64,000 nucleotides of DNA from Saccharopolyspora spinosa NRRL 18395 (GCF_000194155.1 NZ_GL877883.1:54572-118571); one strand, 5' to 3'. Shown: positions 37,912 through 46,819, counted from the first letter of the stretch. The notes: generated by a model from the sequence alone, not told the origin. Program-made: numbers and translations.

Positions 37912-38748
37912 TCAGATCTTGGAGACCTGGTTGAACGACAGCTCAACCGGGGTTTCGCGGCCGAAGATCGACACCAGCACCTTGAGCTTCTGGGCGTCCG
38001 GGTTGACCTCGTTGATCGTCGCGGGCAGCGTCGCGAACGGCCCGTCCATGACGGTCACGGACTCGCCGACCTCGAAGTCGACCTCGACCGCGGGCTTGGC
38101 GGCCTGCGCGGCGCCCTTCTTGCCCGGCTCGGCCTTCTTCTCCTCGACCTGCGGCGCGAGGAACTTCAGCACCTCGTCGATGGTCAGCGGCGACGGCTTG
38201 GAGGTGGCGCCGACGAAGCCGGTGACACCCGGCGTGTTGCGCACCGCGCTCCAGGACGCGTCGTTGAGCTCCATCCGAACCAGGATGTAGCCGGGCAGCA
38301 CCTTGCGCTGCACCAGCTTGCGCTGGCCGTTCTTGATCTCGGTGACCTCTTCGGTCGGCACCTCGACCTGGAAGATGAAGTCCTCGACGTCGAGCGTCTG
38401 GGCTCGCGTTTCGAGGTTGGTCTTGACCTTGTTCTCGTAGCCCGCGTAGGAGTGCACGACATACCAGTCGCCGGGTGCGCGTCGCAGCGCTGCGCGCAGC
38501 TCCTCGACCGGGTCGGGCTCCGCGGGCGCTTCCTCGCCGGCTTCGCCGGTCTCGTCAGCGTCCGGGGCCTCCTCGGCCTCGGCTGGCGCCTCGGTCTCGT
38601 CGGCCGAACCGGTGTCCTCGCCGGAGTCGGCGCCGTCGGCGGAATCGACTGCGTCGACCGAGTCCGCAGTCGCCTCGGCCTGCTCGGCCTCGGGCTGCAC
38701 CTGCTCGTCGGTGAGGCCGGTGGATTCCTGGCCCTCGTGGGAGGTCAC
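37912..38748 (-). CDS. nusG: Transcription termination/antitermination factor NusG
   Basis: 278 residues from GTG 38748. A long acidic N-terminal extension of about 85 residues (Glu/Ala/Asp-rich, common in actinobacteria) precedes the NGN domain (DWYVVHSYAGYENKVKTNLE; VLPGYILVRMELND; TPGVTGFVG). A C-terminal KOW domain follows (GESVTVMDGPFATLPATINE, then LSFNQVSKI). It binds RNA polymerase and couples transcription with Rho or the ribosome. It sits between secE and rplK. Confidence 0.97.
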   Translation of the reverse strand: MTSHEGQESTGLTDEQVQPEAEQAEATADSVDAVDSADGADSGEDTGSADETEAPAEAEEAPDADETGEAGEEAPAEPDPVEELRAALRRAPGDWYVVHSYAGYENKVKTNLETRAQTLDVEDFIFQVEVPTEEVTEIKNGQRKLVQRKVLPGYILVRMELNDASWSAVRNTPGVTGFVGATSKPSPLTIDEVLKFLAPQVEEKKAEPGKKGAAQAAKPAVEVDFEVGESVTVMDGPFATLPATINEVNPDAQKLKVLVSIFGRETPVELSFNQVSKI

Positions 38749-38830
38749 AGTCGGTCTCGCTTCCTCTCGTGCGTTGCGTGCCGGGTCGTCGTTCCGCCGC
38801 CGGCACCACCTAGCGTGGGGCCGGAGTTGC

Positions 38831-39241
38831 TCAGCCGGAGCCGAACAGCCAGCCCACACCCTTGGCGAAGAGCACGTCCACGCCGGCCACGAACGCCACC
38901 ATGATGCTGACGAAGACCAGCACCACGAGGGTGTAGGTCGCCAGCGCCTTGCGCGTCGGCCAGATGACCTTGCGCAGTTCGGCGACGACCTCGCGCAGGA
39001 AGCGTCCGATCTTCCGGAACAGCGAAACCCGACCTTGCCGACCATCCCGCGATGGGGTTGGCCGACCCTTCGACTCAGTTGTGCGGGTCGAGTTCGCTTC
39101 AGCCGAACCCGACTCGCCGGACCGGCCCTTGCGGCCGGCCGGGCGGGCGGAAGCGCGGCGCTCACGCCGCGCCGCGGCGCTGGATGGGCGGGCGGCGTTC
39201 TCGCGCGCTCCGTCCTGCTCCTGCTCGCGGTCCTCGCTCAC
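38831..39241 (-). CDS. secE: Preprotein translocase subunit SecE
   Basis: 136 residues from GTG 39241, preferred because GGAGG lies 6 nt upstream; ATG 39247 directly abuts that GGAGG. A long basic/Ser-rich N-terminus (RRERRASARPAGRKGR) precedes the conserved core GRFLREVVAELRKVIWPTRK, then one transmembrane helix (VVLVFVSIMVAFVAGVDVLF). The extended N-terminus is typical of actinobacterial SecE. It is part of the SecYEG channel, first gene before nusG and just after tRNA-Trp. Confidence 0.95.
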   Translation of the reverse strand: MSEDREQEQDGARENAARPSSAAARRERRASARPAGRKGRSGESGSAEANSTRTTESKGRPTPSRDGRQGRVSLFRKIGRFLREVVAELRKVIWPTRKALATYTLVVLVFVSIMVAFVAGVDVLFAKGVGWLFGSG

Positions 39242-39271
39242 GCCCATCCTCCGCTCACCGTCGCATCGACG

Positions 39272-39344
<73 letters not shown>

Positions 39345-39550
39345 TTACGGCCCTGGAGCTCGACCGTATTCGGGACGCCCGCCACCGGCCCTGGAACAGG
39401 GGTTCCAGGGTGTTCAGGCATCCCAGGTACGAAAGTGTACGGCACGCCGACGACCTTGCTCCAACGGCACCCCCAGTACGGTTCCATGAACAACTTCGCC
39501 GCTGGTGGGGAGCGTGTCCGACGACACGCCGGGTCTGTCAGGATGCTGTC
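39345..39550. other. Region between tRNA-Trp and aminotransferase gene
   Basis: It holds a 9-bp hairpin, CCCTGGAAC (39389-39397) with GTTCCAGGG (39402-39410), and presumably divergent promoters. No gene is seen. Confidence 0.4.
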
Positions 39551-40780
39551 ATGGCCGCACCTCAGACAGACCAAGGGACCAAGGCGCGGGTGTCCGCGCG
39601 GATCGGCGGGATCAGCGAGTCCGCCACGCTGGCCGTGGACGCCAAGGCGAAGGCGCTCAAGGCCGCCGGCCGGCCGGTGATCGGCTTCGGCGCCGGTGAG
39701 CCGGACTTCCCGACGCCGCAACCGATCGTCGACGCCGCGATCGCCGCCTGCTCCGATCCGAAGAACCACCGCTACAGCCCGGCAGCCGGCCTGCCGGAGC
39801 TGCGCGAGGCCATCGCCGCGAAGACGCTGCGCGACTCCGCCTACACCGTGCAGGCCAGCCAGGTGTTGGTGACCAACGGCGGCAAGCAGGCCGTCTACCA
39901 GGCGTTCCAGACGCTGCTCGACCCGGGCGACGAAGTCCTGCTGCCAGCGCCGTACTGGACCACCTACCCGGAGGCGATCACCCTGCCGGGTGGTGTTCCG
40001 GTGGTGGTGCCCGCCGACGAGTCGACCGGCTACCTGGTGTCCGTCGAGCAACTGGAGGCCGCGCGGACCCCGCGCACCAAGGTGCTGCTGTTCAACTCGC
40101 CGTCCAACCCGACCGGCGCGATCTACCCGCCGGATCAGGTCGAGGCGATCGGCCGCTGGGCCGTCGAGCACGGCATCTGGGTGGTCACCGACGAGATCTA
40201 CGAGCACCTGGTCTACGGCGACGCGCGGCACGTGTCGATGCCCGCCGTGGTGCCGGAGCTCGCCGACACCTGCGTGGTGCTCAACGGGGTAGCCAAGACC
40301 TATGCGATGACCGGCTGGCGGGTGGGCTGGATGATCGGCCCGTCGGACGTCATCAAGGCCGCCACGAACCTGCAGTCGCACCTGTCGTCGAACGTCGCCA
40401 ACGTCTCGCAGCGGGCCGCGCTGGAGGCCGTCAGCGGATCGCTGGACGCGGTGCTGGAGATGCGCTCGGCGTTCGACCGCCGCCGCCGCAAGATCGTCGA
40501 GCTGCTCTCGGCGATCCCCGGCGTCAGCTGCCCGGAGCCGCAGGGCGCGTTCTACGCGTACCCGTCAGTGAAGGGCCTGCTGGGCAGGGAGATCCGCGGC
40601 GTCCGCCCGCAGACGAGCGTGGAGCTGGCGAGCCTGGTCCTGGAGCAGGCCGAGGTCGCGGTGGTGCCGGGCGAGGCTTTCGGCACGCCGGGCTACTTCC
40701 GCCTCTCCTATGCCCTCGGTGACGAGGACCTCGTCACCGGTGTGAACCGGATGGCGGAACTCCTGGGCGAAGCCAAGTAG
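39551..40780 (+). CDS. PLP-dependent aspartate/aromatic-type aminotransferase
   Basis: 409 residues from ATG 39551; the open frame upstream crosses the tRNA. Class I/II aminotransferase: PVIGFGAGEPDFPTPQPIVD, KNHRYSPAAGLPELREAIA, NSPSNPTGAIYPPDQ, VVTDEIYEHLVYGDARH, the Schiff-base lysine in NGVAKTYAMTGWRVGWMIG and a C-terminal YFRLSYALGDEDL. The pattern matches AspC-like aspartate aminotransferases that sit beside secE in many actinobacteria. It transfers amino groups between aspartate/glutamate and oxaloacetate/2-oxoglutarate, though prephenate- or aromatic-specific relatives cannot be excluded. It is followed by a terminator. Confidence 0.92.
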   Translation: MAAPQTDQGTKARVSARIGGISESATLAVDAKAKALKAAGRPVIGFGAGEPDFPTPQPIVDAAIAACSDPKNHRYSPAAGLPELREAIAAKTLRDSAYTVQASQVLVTNGGKQAVYQAFQTLLDPGDEVLLPAPYWTTYPEAITLPGGVPVVVPADESTGYLVSVEQLEAARTPRTKVLLFNSPSNPTGAIYPPDQVEAIGRWAVEHGIWVVTDEIYEHLVYGDARHVSMPAVVPELADTCVVLNGVAKTYAMTGWRVGWMIGPSDVIKAATNLQSHLSSNVANVSQRAALEAVSGSLDAVLEMRSAFDRRRRKIVELLSAIPGVSCPEPQGAFYAYPSVKGLLGREIRGVRPQTSVELASLVLEQAEVAVVPGEAFGTPGYFRLSYALGDEDLVTGVNRMAELLGEAK

Positions 40781-40792
40781 TCGTTCAACGGA

Positions 40793-40836
40793 TGAGGGCG
40801 CCTCCAGCCAGCGTCGCCGGTCGGAGGTGCCCTTCA
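40793..40836 (+). terminator. Aminotransferase gene terminator
   Basis: TGAGGGCGCCTCC (40793-40805) pairs with GGAGGTGCCCTTCA (40823-40836) with wobbles, followed by CTTTTAACT, 12 nt after the stop. Confidence 0.75.
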
Positions 40837-40905
40837 CTTTTAACTCGATCGAGCGCGCCACCCGTTCATGGGTCAAGTGGGCGCGCTCGCACCCCGGTCA
40901 TTCGG

Positions 40906-41331
40906 TCACTCGGGGAGGCGGACGGTGGCCGTGGCGCCGCCGAGGACTCCCTGGTCCGCGCTGCGGGCTGTGATGTTGACCTTGACCGTGCCGTCCTCGT
41001 TCTTCTTCGCGATCTTGCCCGACACTTCGACGAGCGCGCCGGCGTCGTCGTCGGGGACCACGACGGGCCGGGTGAACCGCACTCCGTAGTGCACGATCGC
41101 GCCCGGGTCGCCGGTCCACCCGCTGACCAGGCGACCGGCGACGGCCATCGTGAGCATCCCGTGGGCGATCACGTCCGGCAGGCCGACCTCGGTGGCGAAC
41201 CGCTCGTTCCAGTGGATCGGGTTGAAGTCGCCGGAGGCGCCCGCGTAGCGGACCAGGTCGGCCCGGGTGAGCGACACGCTCAGCTCCGGCAGCTGGTCAC
41301 CGACGGCGACCTCGGACATCCGCGCGCTCAT
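40906..41331 (-). CDS. MaoC-family dehydratase (HadB-like)
   Basis: 141 residues from ATG 41331, overlapping the stop of the 47-residue ORF by 4 nt. It is a single hot-dog domain with the hydratase-2 motif YAGASGDFNPIHWNE (catalytic Asp and His) and GMLTMAVAGRLVSGW. It matches HadB-type (3R)-hydroxyacyl dehydratase subunits, which carry the catalytic residues and pair with a HadA partner lacking them; that partner is upstream at 41468-41932. In mycobacteria the complex works in FAS-II elongation. Pseudonocardiaceae lack full mycolates in some genera, so the physiological chain is uncertain. Confidence 0.88.
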   Translation of the reverse strand: MSARMSEVAVGDQLPELSVSLTRADLVRYAGASGDFNPIHWNERFATEVGLPDVIAHGMLTMAVAGRLVSGWTGDPGAIVHYGVRFTRPVVVPDDDAGALVEVSGKIAKKNEDGTVKVNITARSADQGVLGGATATVRLPE

Positions 41332-41471
41332 GCCAGTTCCGCCTCTCCGCGTTTCACAGTTGTGGTTACGTCAGGCTCAATCTCGCATTTCGCGGTTTCT
41401 TGTGGCTGGTTTGCGTCACGTTCCCCTGAGGTGCGGTTGAGGAGGACTCGGGTTGACACAGGGCTACTCAT
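41328..41471 (-). CDS. Translationally coupled 47-residue ORF between hadA- and hadB-like genes
   Basis: ATG 41471 overlaps the hadA-like stop by 4 nt (ATGA), and its stop overlaps the hadB-like start by 4 nt. The peptide (MSSPVSTRVLLNRTSGERDA, then polar residues and TTTVKRGEAELA) has no recognised domain and looks disordered. Perfect ATGA coupling on both sides argues for translation; it may simply carry ribosomes across the gap. No homologue is recalled. Confidence 0.45.
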   Translation of the reverse strand: MSSPVSTRVLLNRTSGERDANQPQETAKCEIEPDVTTTVKRGEAELA

Positions 41472-41932
41472 GCACCCTCCCCCTCTTCGGTGGTGCCGCG
41501 GGCCACGAGCATCGACTTCGCGGTGCACACCGGCTCGCCGTCGACGCTGCCGATCTCGGCCCGCACCGTGAGGAAGTCGTTGCCCGCGCGGGTCTTGATG
41601 TTGTCCACGTGCACCACCGTGACGAGCCGGTCACCGGCCCGGATCGACCGGTGGTGGGTGAACTCCTGCTGGCCGTGCACCACGCGGCTGTAGTCCAGGC
41701 CGAGTTGCGGGTCCTCGACGATCGCGTCGTGCGCGGCCATCGAGAGGATCACCGCGAAGGTCGGCGGCGCGATCACGTCCGGGTATCCGGCGGCCTTGGC
41801 GGCGTCGGCGTCGCGGTACAGCGGGGAGTCGTCCTTGATCGCCGCGGCGAACTCGCGGATCTTCTCCCGACCCACCTCGTAGGGTGCGGTGGGCGGGTAC
41901 TCACGTCCGATGAATGACTGGTCAAGCGGCAC
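41468..41932 (-). CDS. FAS1/MaoC N-terminal-type dehydratase (HadA-like)
   Basis: 154 residues from ATG 41932. It begins MPLDQSFIGREYPPTAPYEV, with IREFAAAIKDDSPLYRDADA, then YPDVIAPPTFAVILSMAAHD and LDYSRVVHGQQEFTHHRSIR, the pattern of HadA-type hot-dog subunits. These bind the acyl chain, while the HadB-like partner downstream supplies catalysis. It is coupled through a small ORF to that partner. It lies downstream of rpmG, as in mycobacteria where rpmG2, hadA, hadB and hadC are contiguous. Confidence 0.88.
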   Translation of the reverse strand: MPLDQSFIGREYPPTAPYEVGREKIREFAAAIKDDSPLYRDADAAKAAGYPDVIAPPTFAVILSMAAHDAIVEDPQLGLDYSRVVHGQQEFTHHRSIRAGDRLVTVVHVDNIKTRAGNDFLTVRAEIGSVDGEPVCTAKSMLVARGTTEEGEGA

Positions 41933-41952
41933 GCCCGAAGGCTACCCGACCA

Positions 41953-42001
41953 GGTGAGGGGCACCCGCGCCCAAGCAACCGGAGCACGGGTGCTCCTCAC
42001 C
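41953..42001 (-). terminator. GGTGAGGGGCACC-type hairpin after rpmG
   Basis: GGTGAGGGGCACCCG (41953-41967) pairs with CGGGTGCTCCTCACC (41987-42001) with one wobble. It lies between rpmG and the hadA-like gene, both on the minus strand, and nearly matches the hairpin at 7987-8037. The rest of 42002-42249 holds a weaker hairpin (AGCCCGCCCC with GGGACGGGCT, about 42070-42094) and no gene. Confidence 0.55.
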
Positions 42002-42249
42002 AAACCCAAATCAGGCGGCGATCCACGTGGCGCCTTCGCTCATTCCGATCATCAGGTGCCGGAATGCAAGAAGCCCGCCCCCTGCTGGGGACGGGCTCGA
42101 AGCTTCGACCAAGAGCTGATCGAAGATCAGGCCGGGGACGGCACCCCGCGCGAGGAGCCGACCACCGCACCGTGGGGGCTTGGCCCCCAACTAACACCCT
42201 GACCGTGCCCCGGCGAAGCGCGAAGCACGAGCAGGGTCAACCCGATCGG

Positions 42250-42414
42250 TCAGCGGGTTTCCTTGTGCAGCTTGTGCGTACCGCAGTTCGGGCAGAACTT
42301 CTTCATCTCCAAGCGGTCCGGGTCGTTGCGCCGGTTCTTGTTGGTGATGTAGTTGCGGTGCTTGCACTCCTCGCACGCCAGCGTGATCTTGGGTCGAACG
42401 TCGGTGGCGGCCAC
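42250..42414 (-). CDS. rpmG: 50S ribosomal protein L33
   Basis: 54 residues from GTG 42414, preceded by AGAAAGG. The sequence AATDVRPKITLACEECKHRN then YITNKNRRNDPDRLEMKKFC and PNCGTHKLHKETR carries the two CxxC pairs (CEEC, CPNC) of zinc-binding L33. The longer open frame upstream overlaps tRNA-Met and is not used. It is located between tRNA-Met and the hadAB-like genes, the usual actinobacterial neighbourhood. Confidence 0.96.
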   Translation of the reverse strand: MAATDVRPKITLACEECKHRNYITNKNRRNDPDRLEMKKFCPNCGTHKLHKETR

Positions 42415-42483
42415 GGGGGTGCCTTTCTGTCTCGGTGGTACTCCGGAACGGTTCGCTGGAGGCCCGAGCGAACCCGTGACTGG

Positions 42484-42556
42484 TAGCGGTGGCCGGACTT
42501 GAACCGGCGACACAGCGATTATGAGCCGCTTGCTCTACCGACTGAGCTACACCGCC
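42484..42556 (-). tRNA. tRNA-Met (elongator, anticodon CAT)
   Basis: The minus strand begins GGCGGTGTAGCTCAGTCGGT, with anticodon loop CTCATAA on stem AGCGG/TCGCT, T-arm GGTTCAAGTCC and acceptor CACCGCT-A. CCA follows (42483-42481). The stem lacks the three G-C pairs of initiator tRNA. Confidence 0.95.
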
Positions 42557-42661
42557 ATGCTGGGAACCTAGGTGCACGCACCTGGCGTCTCAGCCGACGC
42601 AGGATACCCCACGCAAAACAGCCACAGCACCCAGTTTACCGAGCACCGCAGCTGCCTTTCG

Positions 42662-42734
42662 AGCCCCAATACGGAATCGAACCGTAGACCTTCTCCTTAC
42701 CATGGAGACGCTCTGCCGACTGAGCTATTGGGGC
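42662..42734 (-). tRNA. tRNA-Thr (anticodon GGT)
   Basis: The minus strand begins GCCCCAATAGCTCAGTCGGC, with anticodon loop ATGGTAA on stem TCTCC/GGAGA, T-arm GGTTCGATTCC and acceptor ATTGGGGC. CCA is not encoded. The Thr-Met-rpmG order is common in actinobacteria. Confidence 0.95.
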
Positions 42735-42866
42735 GTTTCCTTGCGGAACGTCTAGAACTTTACACACCACCCGCACCCCCTCGAAACAGGGGGTCCGCTC
42801 ACATGAAAACACTGGTCACAGCGCGGTTTTCGCGCCAGGAGCGGCAGGGACCACCGAAAACCGGCC

Positions 42867-45500
42867 TCAGTGCAGGAGTGTGAGGACGGTCTCTGATCGG
42901 GCACCGCGGTCGCGCTTGGTGCGGGCCTGCAGCCACGCCTCGAACCGCTCCTCGGACAGCGGTCGCGAGATCAGGTAGCCCTGGGCGACGTCGCAGCCCA
43001 TCTCCACCAGTTGGTCGCGCGCGGCGTCGTCCTCCACGCCCTCGGCGACCACCGCCAGGTCCAGCGAATGCCCGAGCTCGACGATGGAGCGGACCACGGC
43101 CATGTCGCCGAGGTCGGTGCCCATGCCGAGCACGAAGCTCTTGTCGATCTTCACCTCGTCCACCGGCAGCTGCCGCAGGTAGGCCAGCGACGAGTACCCG
43201 GTGCCGAAGTCGTCCACCGCCAGCACCACGCCCATCGCGTGCAACCGGCGCAGTAACGGCAGCGAGCGCTCCGGGTCGGCCATCACGCCGGACTCGGTCA
43301 GCTCGAAGGTGAGCAGTTCCGGCGGGATGTCGTGGCGCAGCAGCGCCTCGCCGACCCGGTCCGGGAAGGTCTCGTCGGCGAGGTTGCGCACCGACAGGTT
43401 CACCGCCACCGACATCCGCAGCCCGCGGTCCATCCACTGCCGGATCTTGACCAGCGCACACTCCATGACGAACGAGGTGAGCGCGTCGACCAGCCCGGTC
43501 GCCTCCACCAGCGGCACGAACTCGTCCGGGTCCAGCCGCCCGTACTCGGGGTGCGACCAGCGCACCAGCGCCTCGGCGCCCACCACCTGGCGGGCGGGCA
43601 GCGCGACCTTCGGCTGGTAGTGCACCTCGACCTGGCCGGTGTCCAGCGCCTGCCGGAACTGGGTGACCAGCTGGAAGCGGCGCAGGAAGACCTGGCCCAT
43701 CGCGGGTGCGTAGCCGCGCACGCCGTCCTCGCCGTTGCGGGCCGCCCGGACCGCGACGTCTGAGCGCTGCAGGAGGGTGTCGATGTCGGTCTCGCACTCG
43801 CCGTCCGCAGGCGCGGACGAGGCGTACCCGGCGACGCCTGCGGCCTCCACCACGATGCGGTCCAGCGGGTACGGCTCGGCGATCACCTCGCGCAGGTGCT
43901 GGGCGAACTCGTGCGCCTGGGCCTCGCTGTGGTCCAGCAGGAGCACCGCGAAGGAGTTCGCTTCGAGCCTGGCCAGGGGCGCCTCGCCCAGCGCCTCCCG
44001 CATCCGGCGCCCGGCAGCGACGATCATCCGGTCGCCCCAGGTGTAGCCGAGGGCCTCGCTGACCGTGGTGAGCACGTCGAGGTCCACCCGCAGCACGACC
44101 GCAGTGCGCCCGTTGTGCAGTTCCTCGGCCGCCAGTTCGCGGAATCCGGTGCGGTTGAGCAGTCCGGTCAGCGGATCGTGGTAGGCGTCGTGGCGCAGCC
44201 TTGCCAGCAGCCGCCGGTTGTCCATCGCGGTCGCGAGGTGGCTCGCCAGGGTGTGCAGCAGCCGCACGTCGGCCCGGCCGAAGCCGCGCCACCGGCTGAC
44301 CCGGTCGTGCACCTCGACGGCACCGAGCAGCTGGCTCGCGCCGCGCAGCGGCACGACTAGCGCCTCGTACGCGCCGCGTTGCCGCAGCGCCCGCCGCACC
44401 TCTTCGGGCGCCTCCAGCGTCCGGAAGGAACGCACGTGGCTGCCCGGCAGCTGGAGCAGCGGGTCGTCGCGCAGCGCCGAGTGCGCGGCCTGTTCCGCCA
44501 GCTCGGGCAGCGGTTCGCCCGCGACCAGCGTGCTGACCTCCCCGCTGGGGTTCAGCCGCAGCCGCAGCACCACGCGGGTCGCGTTGAGCTGCTCCCGGAT
44601 CCGCTCCGCGACCGGCTCCCACTCGCTGACCGACACCGCCGGCTCGCCGGCGACGGAGTCGGACGGGCCGTGCGGGGCGGTCTGCCCGGAGCGGGCCACG
44701 CTGAGGCTGACGTCGCTGAGCGCCTCCAGGTCGCGCTGCTCGCGCAGCAGGCTGGAGTAGGCGCGGTACAGGCCGATAACGGCCACCGCGACCAGCGCCA
44801 CCAGCAGCCAACCCCACGGGGTGCTGATCGAGACCTCGTAGCCGACCAGGCCGACCGACGTGTTGAGCAGGCCCACGGCCAGCGTGTTCACCGCGAGCCG
44901 CACCCCCGCGGACACCCGCATCGCGCCGCCCAGCACGTGCAGCGCGGCGAGCGCGAAAGCGCAGCTGATCAGCGGCGAGGTCAGGGTTCCGAGGACCGGG
45001 CCGAACCAGGCCGGGGCCACCCCGGTCAGCGCCAGGTTGACCGCATTGGCCACCGCGAACGGAACCGCGATCTCCAGGCACAGCACGCCCGCGTTGTAGA
45101 CCACGTGGGTGGCCGCGCGACGCCCGACCTGCGCGCCGAGCCCGGCCAGCAGGTTCGCCGCGAGCACCACCTCGAACGGCACCGTCAGCAGCCCGAGGAT
45201 CAGCGGGATCTCGGTGAACGAGATGGTCCAGCCGACCCGCTTCACGTCGACGTCGATGGTCAGCTGCTCGGCCAGCAGGAAGCCCATCGCCAGCAGCGGC
45301 CCGATGAAAAGCAGGTCGGGGCGGTAATGGAAGGGCAACCAAGCAGAGGTCGCCGCGGAGGCGAGCACGCCGACGACTAGCACCAGGAAGGAGAAGCCGG
45401 TGAACATCCGGCGCCGGACCGGATCCACCTCGGCGCGCACCGGCGGACGGGCAGCCTCCAGGTTGGATTGCGGACCGAGGGAGCGGTGACGCTCGATCAT
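42867..45500 (-). CDS. Membrane GAF-GGDEF-EAL protein, probable c-di-GMP phosphodiesterase
   Basis: 877 residues from ATG 45500, with GGGAGGAG 5 nt upstream; the frame is open to 45986 without an RBS. About eight hydrophobic helices (residues 32-255) form an N-terminal sensor. A GAF domain follows (about 300-440: YEALVVPLRGASQLLGAVEV). The GGDEF domain (about 450-600) has lost its signature: the site reads LEANSFAVLLL instead of GGDEF, so cyclase activity is unlikely. The EAL domain (about 615-865) keeps EALVRW, VNLSVRN, ELTES, DDFGTGYSSLAYLRQLPVD, KIDKSFV, AEGVED and QGYLISRPL. It should therefore hydrolyse c-di-GMP at the membrane; the signal is unknown. Confidence 0.9.
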   Translation of the reverse strand: MIERHRSLGPQSNLEAARPPVRAEVDPVRRRMFTGFSFLVLVVGVLASAATSAWLPFHYRPDLLFIGPLLAMGFLLAEQLTIDVDVKRVGWTISFTEIPLILGLLTVPFEVVLAANLLAGLGAQVGRRAATHVVYNAGVLCLEIAVPFAVANAVNLALTGVAPAWFGPVLGTLTSPLISCAFALAALHVLGGAMRVSAGVRLAVNTLAVGLLNTSVGLVGYEVSISTPWGWLLVALVAVAVIGLYRAYSSLLREQRDLEALSDVSLSVARSGQTAPHGPSDSVAGEPAVSVSEWEPVAERIREQLNATRVVLRLRLNPSGEVSTLVAGEPLPELAEQAAHSALRDDPLLQLPGSHVRSFRTLEAPEEVRRALRQRGAYEALVVPLRGASQLLGAVEVHDRVSRWRGFGRADVRLLHTLASHLATAMDNRRLLARLRHDAYHDPLTGLLNRTGFRELAAEELHNGRTAVVLRVDLDVLTTVSEALGYTWGDRMIVAAGRRMREALGEAPLARLEANSFAVLLLDHSEAQAHEFAQHLREVIAEPYPLDRIVVEAAGVAGYASSAPADGECETDIDTLLQRSDVAVRAARNGEDGVRGYAPAMGQVFLRRFQLVTQFRQALDTGQVEVHYQPKVALPARQVVGAEALVRWSHPEYGRLDPDEFVPLVEATGLVDALTSFVMECALVKIRQWMDRGLRMSVAVNLSVRNLADETFPDRVGEALLRHDIPPELLTFELTESGVMADPERSLPLLRRLHAMGVVLAVDDFGTGYSSLAYLRQLPVDEVKIDKSFVLGMGTDLGDMAVVRSIVELGHSLDLAVVAEGVEDDAARDQLVEMGCDVAQGYLISRPLSEERFEAWLQARTKRDRGARSETVLTLLH

Positions 45501-45810
45501 CCACGCTCCTCCCACCCGGTGGCACGGGCGCACCCACATGATTGCCGTCGCCGATCGTGACGCACTACCGCACGGATGACCAGGGGCCAACGGCTCCCGT
45601 CGCATGTGCCGAACGCAGGCACCGGCGTTGATCCACGTGGTCGGCGATGGCATGATCGCCCAGCACCGCGAGTTGACCTGCAAAGATATGACAACTTTCA
45701 ACAAGCACCACGATTCGTGGGGCTCCGCGAATCGAAGCGCAGCACTTTGTGATGATCCCCGCAGCAACCGACCGGCCCGAACACCGTACGCGATCGGCGG
45801 AAGCGGACCG
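45501..45810. other. Intergenic region without recognised gene
   Basis: 310 nt between the EAL protein start and the hydrolase stop, both minus strand. Small open frames lack coding character. The AT-richer part near 45690-45750 may contain the EAL promoter. Confidence 0.4.
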
Positions 45811-46791
45811 TTACTGCTGCAGCCCGAACTCGTCCAGGAAATCCCGGATCGCGCGGTCCAGATCGGCCAGCCCCGATTCCTCCACCGGGAGGTGGCCGGC
45901 GCCCTTGAGCGACGCGAAGCGGGTGGGGGCGGCGATCCGGTCGAAGAACTGCCGGGACAGCAATGGCGGCGTCCACCGGTCTTCATCGGGGTGCGCCAGC
46001 AGCAGCGGCGGCCCGGCGTAGTCCTCCGGCGCCACGGCCGGCGGCGCGGCCAGGCAGCTGCGGGCGAAGCCGAGCGTCAGCCAGCTGCCGCCGCCGATGG
46101 TGTCGGCCCACACCAGGTTGGCGTACTGGCCGTGGTTGGACGCCGCGGCGATGTTCGACAGCCAGTGCACCGGGACGCGCGCCATCGAGAACGGCTTCGG
46201 GATCAGCGCCAGCAGCCCGGCCCACTGGGCCATTTCCGGCCGGGCCGCGAGCCGCCGCCGGACGTCGTCGCGCTGCGGGTCGGCGAGGCAGGTGGCGATG
46301 ACACCGGCCACCGCGCCGCTGGCCTTGGCGGCGACGTCGTAGGCGAGCCGGCCGCCGGTGCTGATGCCGAGCAGCACGATCGGCCGTTCGTCGCGGGACC
46401 GCTCGTGCTCGACCAGGTCCAGCACGCAGGACACCCAGTCCTGGTAGGTGATGCCCCGCCGGGGCGTGGCGGTCAGGCCGAAGCCGGGCAGGTCGGGGGC
46501 GATGAATTCGAGGTCCACCAGCGACGGCAGCCGCCCGTACGGGGCTAGCATGCGGCCGTAGGTGCCAACTCCGTGCAGCGCGATCAGCTTGGCCGGAGCG
46601 TGCGGGCGGGCGACGCGGTCGAGGTGCACCACGGTGCCGCGCCACGGCAACCACTGCTCGGCAGGCGCGTTCTCCTCGGTGATCCGTAGCGCACCGGGGA
46701 AGAAGTCCTGGTAGCGGCGCCAGTACTGCTGATCGCGGTAGCCGGGGCCGACGACGGTGGCGGACCCTGGGGTGGATGGAGCCGAAGGCAC
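45811..46791 (-). CDS. Alpha/beta-hydrolase
   Basis: 326 residues if started at GTG 46791; the start is uncertain, since the frame is open to 47004 and starts near 46830 would overlap the divergent gene. Alpha/beta-hydrolase features: LIALHGVGTYGRML (oxyanion region), the nucleophile elbow LLGISTGGRLAYD (Ser), the acid region LLLAHPDEDRWTP and the catalytic His in LKGAGHLPVEE. There is no signal peptide. Substrate is unknown; esterase or thioesterase activity on small acyl substrates is plausible. It is divergent from the F420-type oxidoreductase gene with at most 28 nt between starts. Confidence 0.8.
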   Translation of the reverse strand: MPSAPSTPGSATVVGPGYRDQQYWRRYQDFFPGALRITEENAPAEQWLPWRGTVVHLDRVARPHAPAKLIALHGVGTYGRMLAPYGRLPSLVDLEFIAPDLPGFGLTATPRRGITYQDWVSCVLDLVEHERSRDERPIVLLGISTGGRLAYDVAAKASGAVAGVIATCLADPQRDDVRRRLAARPEMAQWAGLLALIPKPFSMARVPVHWLSNIAAASNHGQYANLVWADTIGGGSWLTLGFARSCLAAPPAVAPEDYAGPPLLLAHPDEDRWTPPLLSRQFFDRIAAPTRFASLKGAGHLPVEESGLADLDRAIRDFLDEFGLQQ

Positions 46792-46819
46792 ACTTCGAAC
46801 ATACGGACCGGACCGGACG

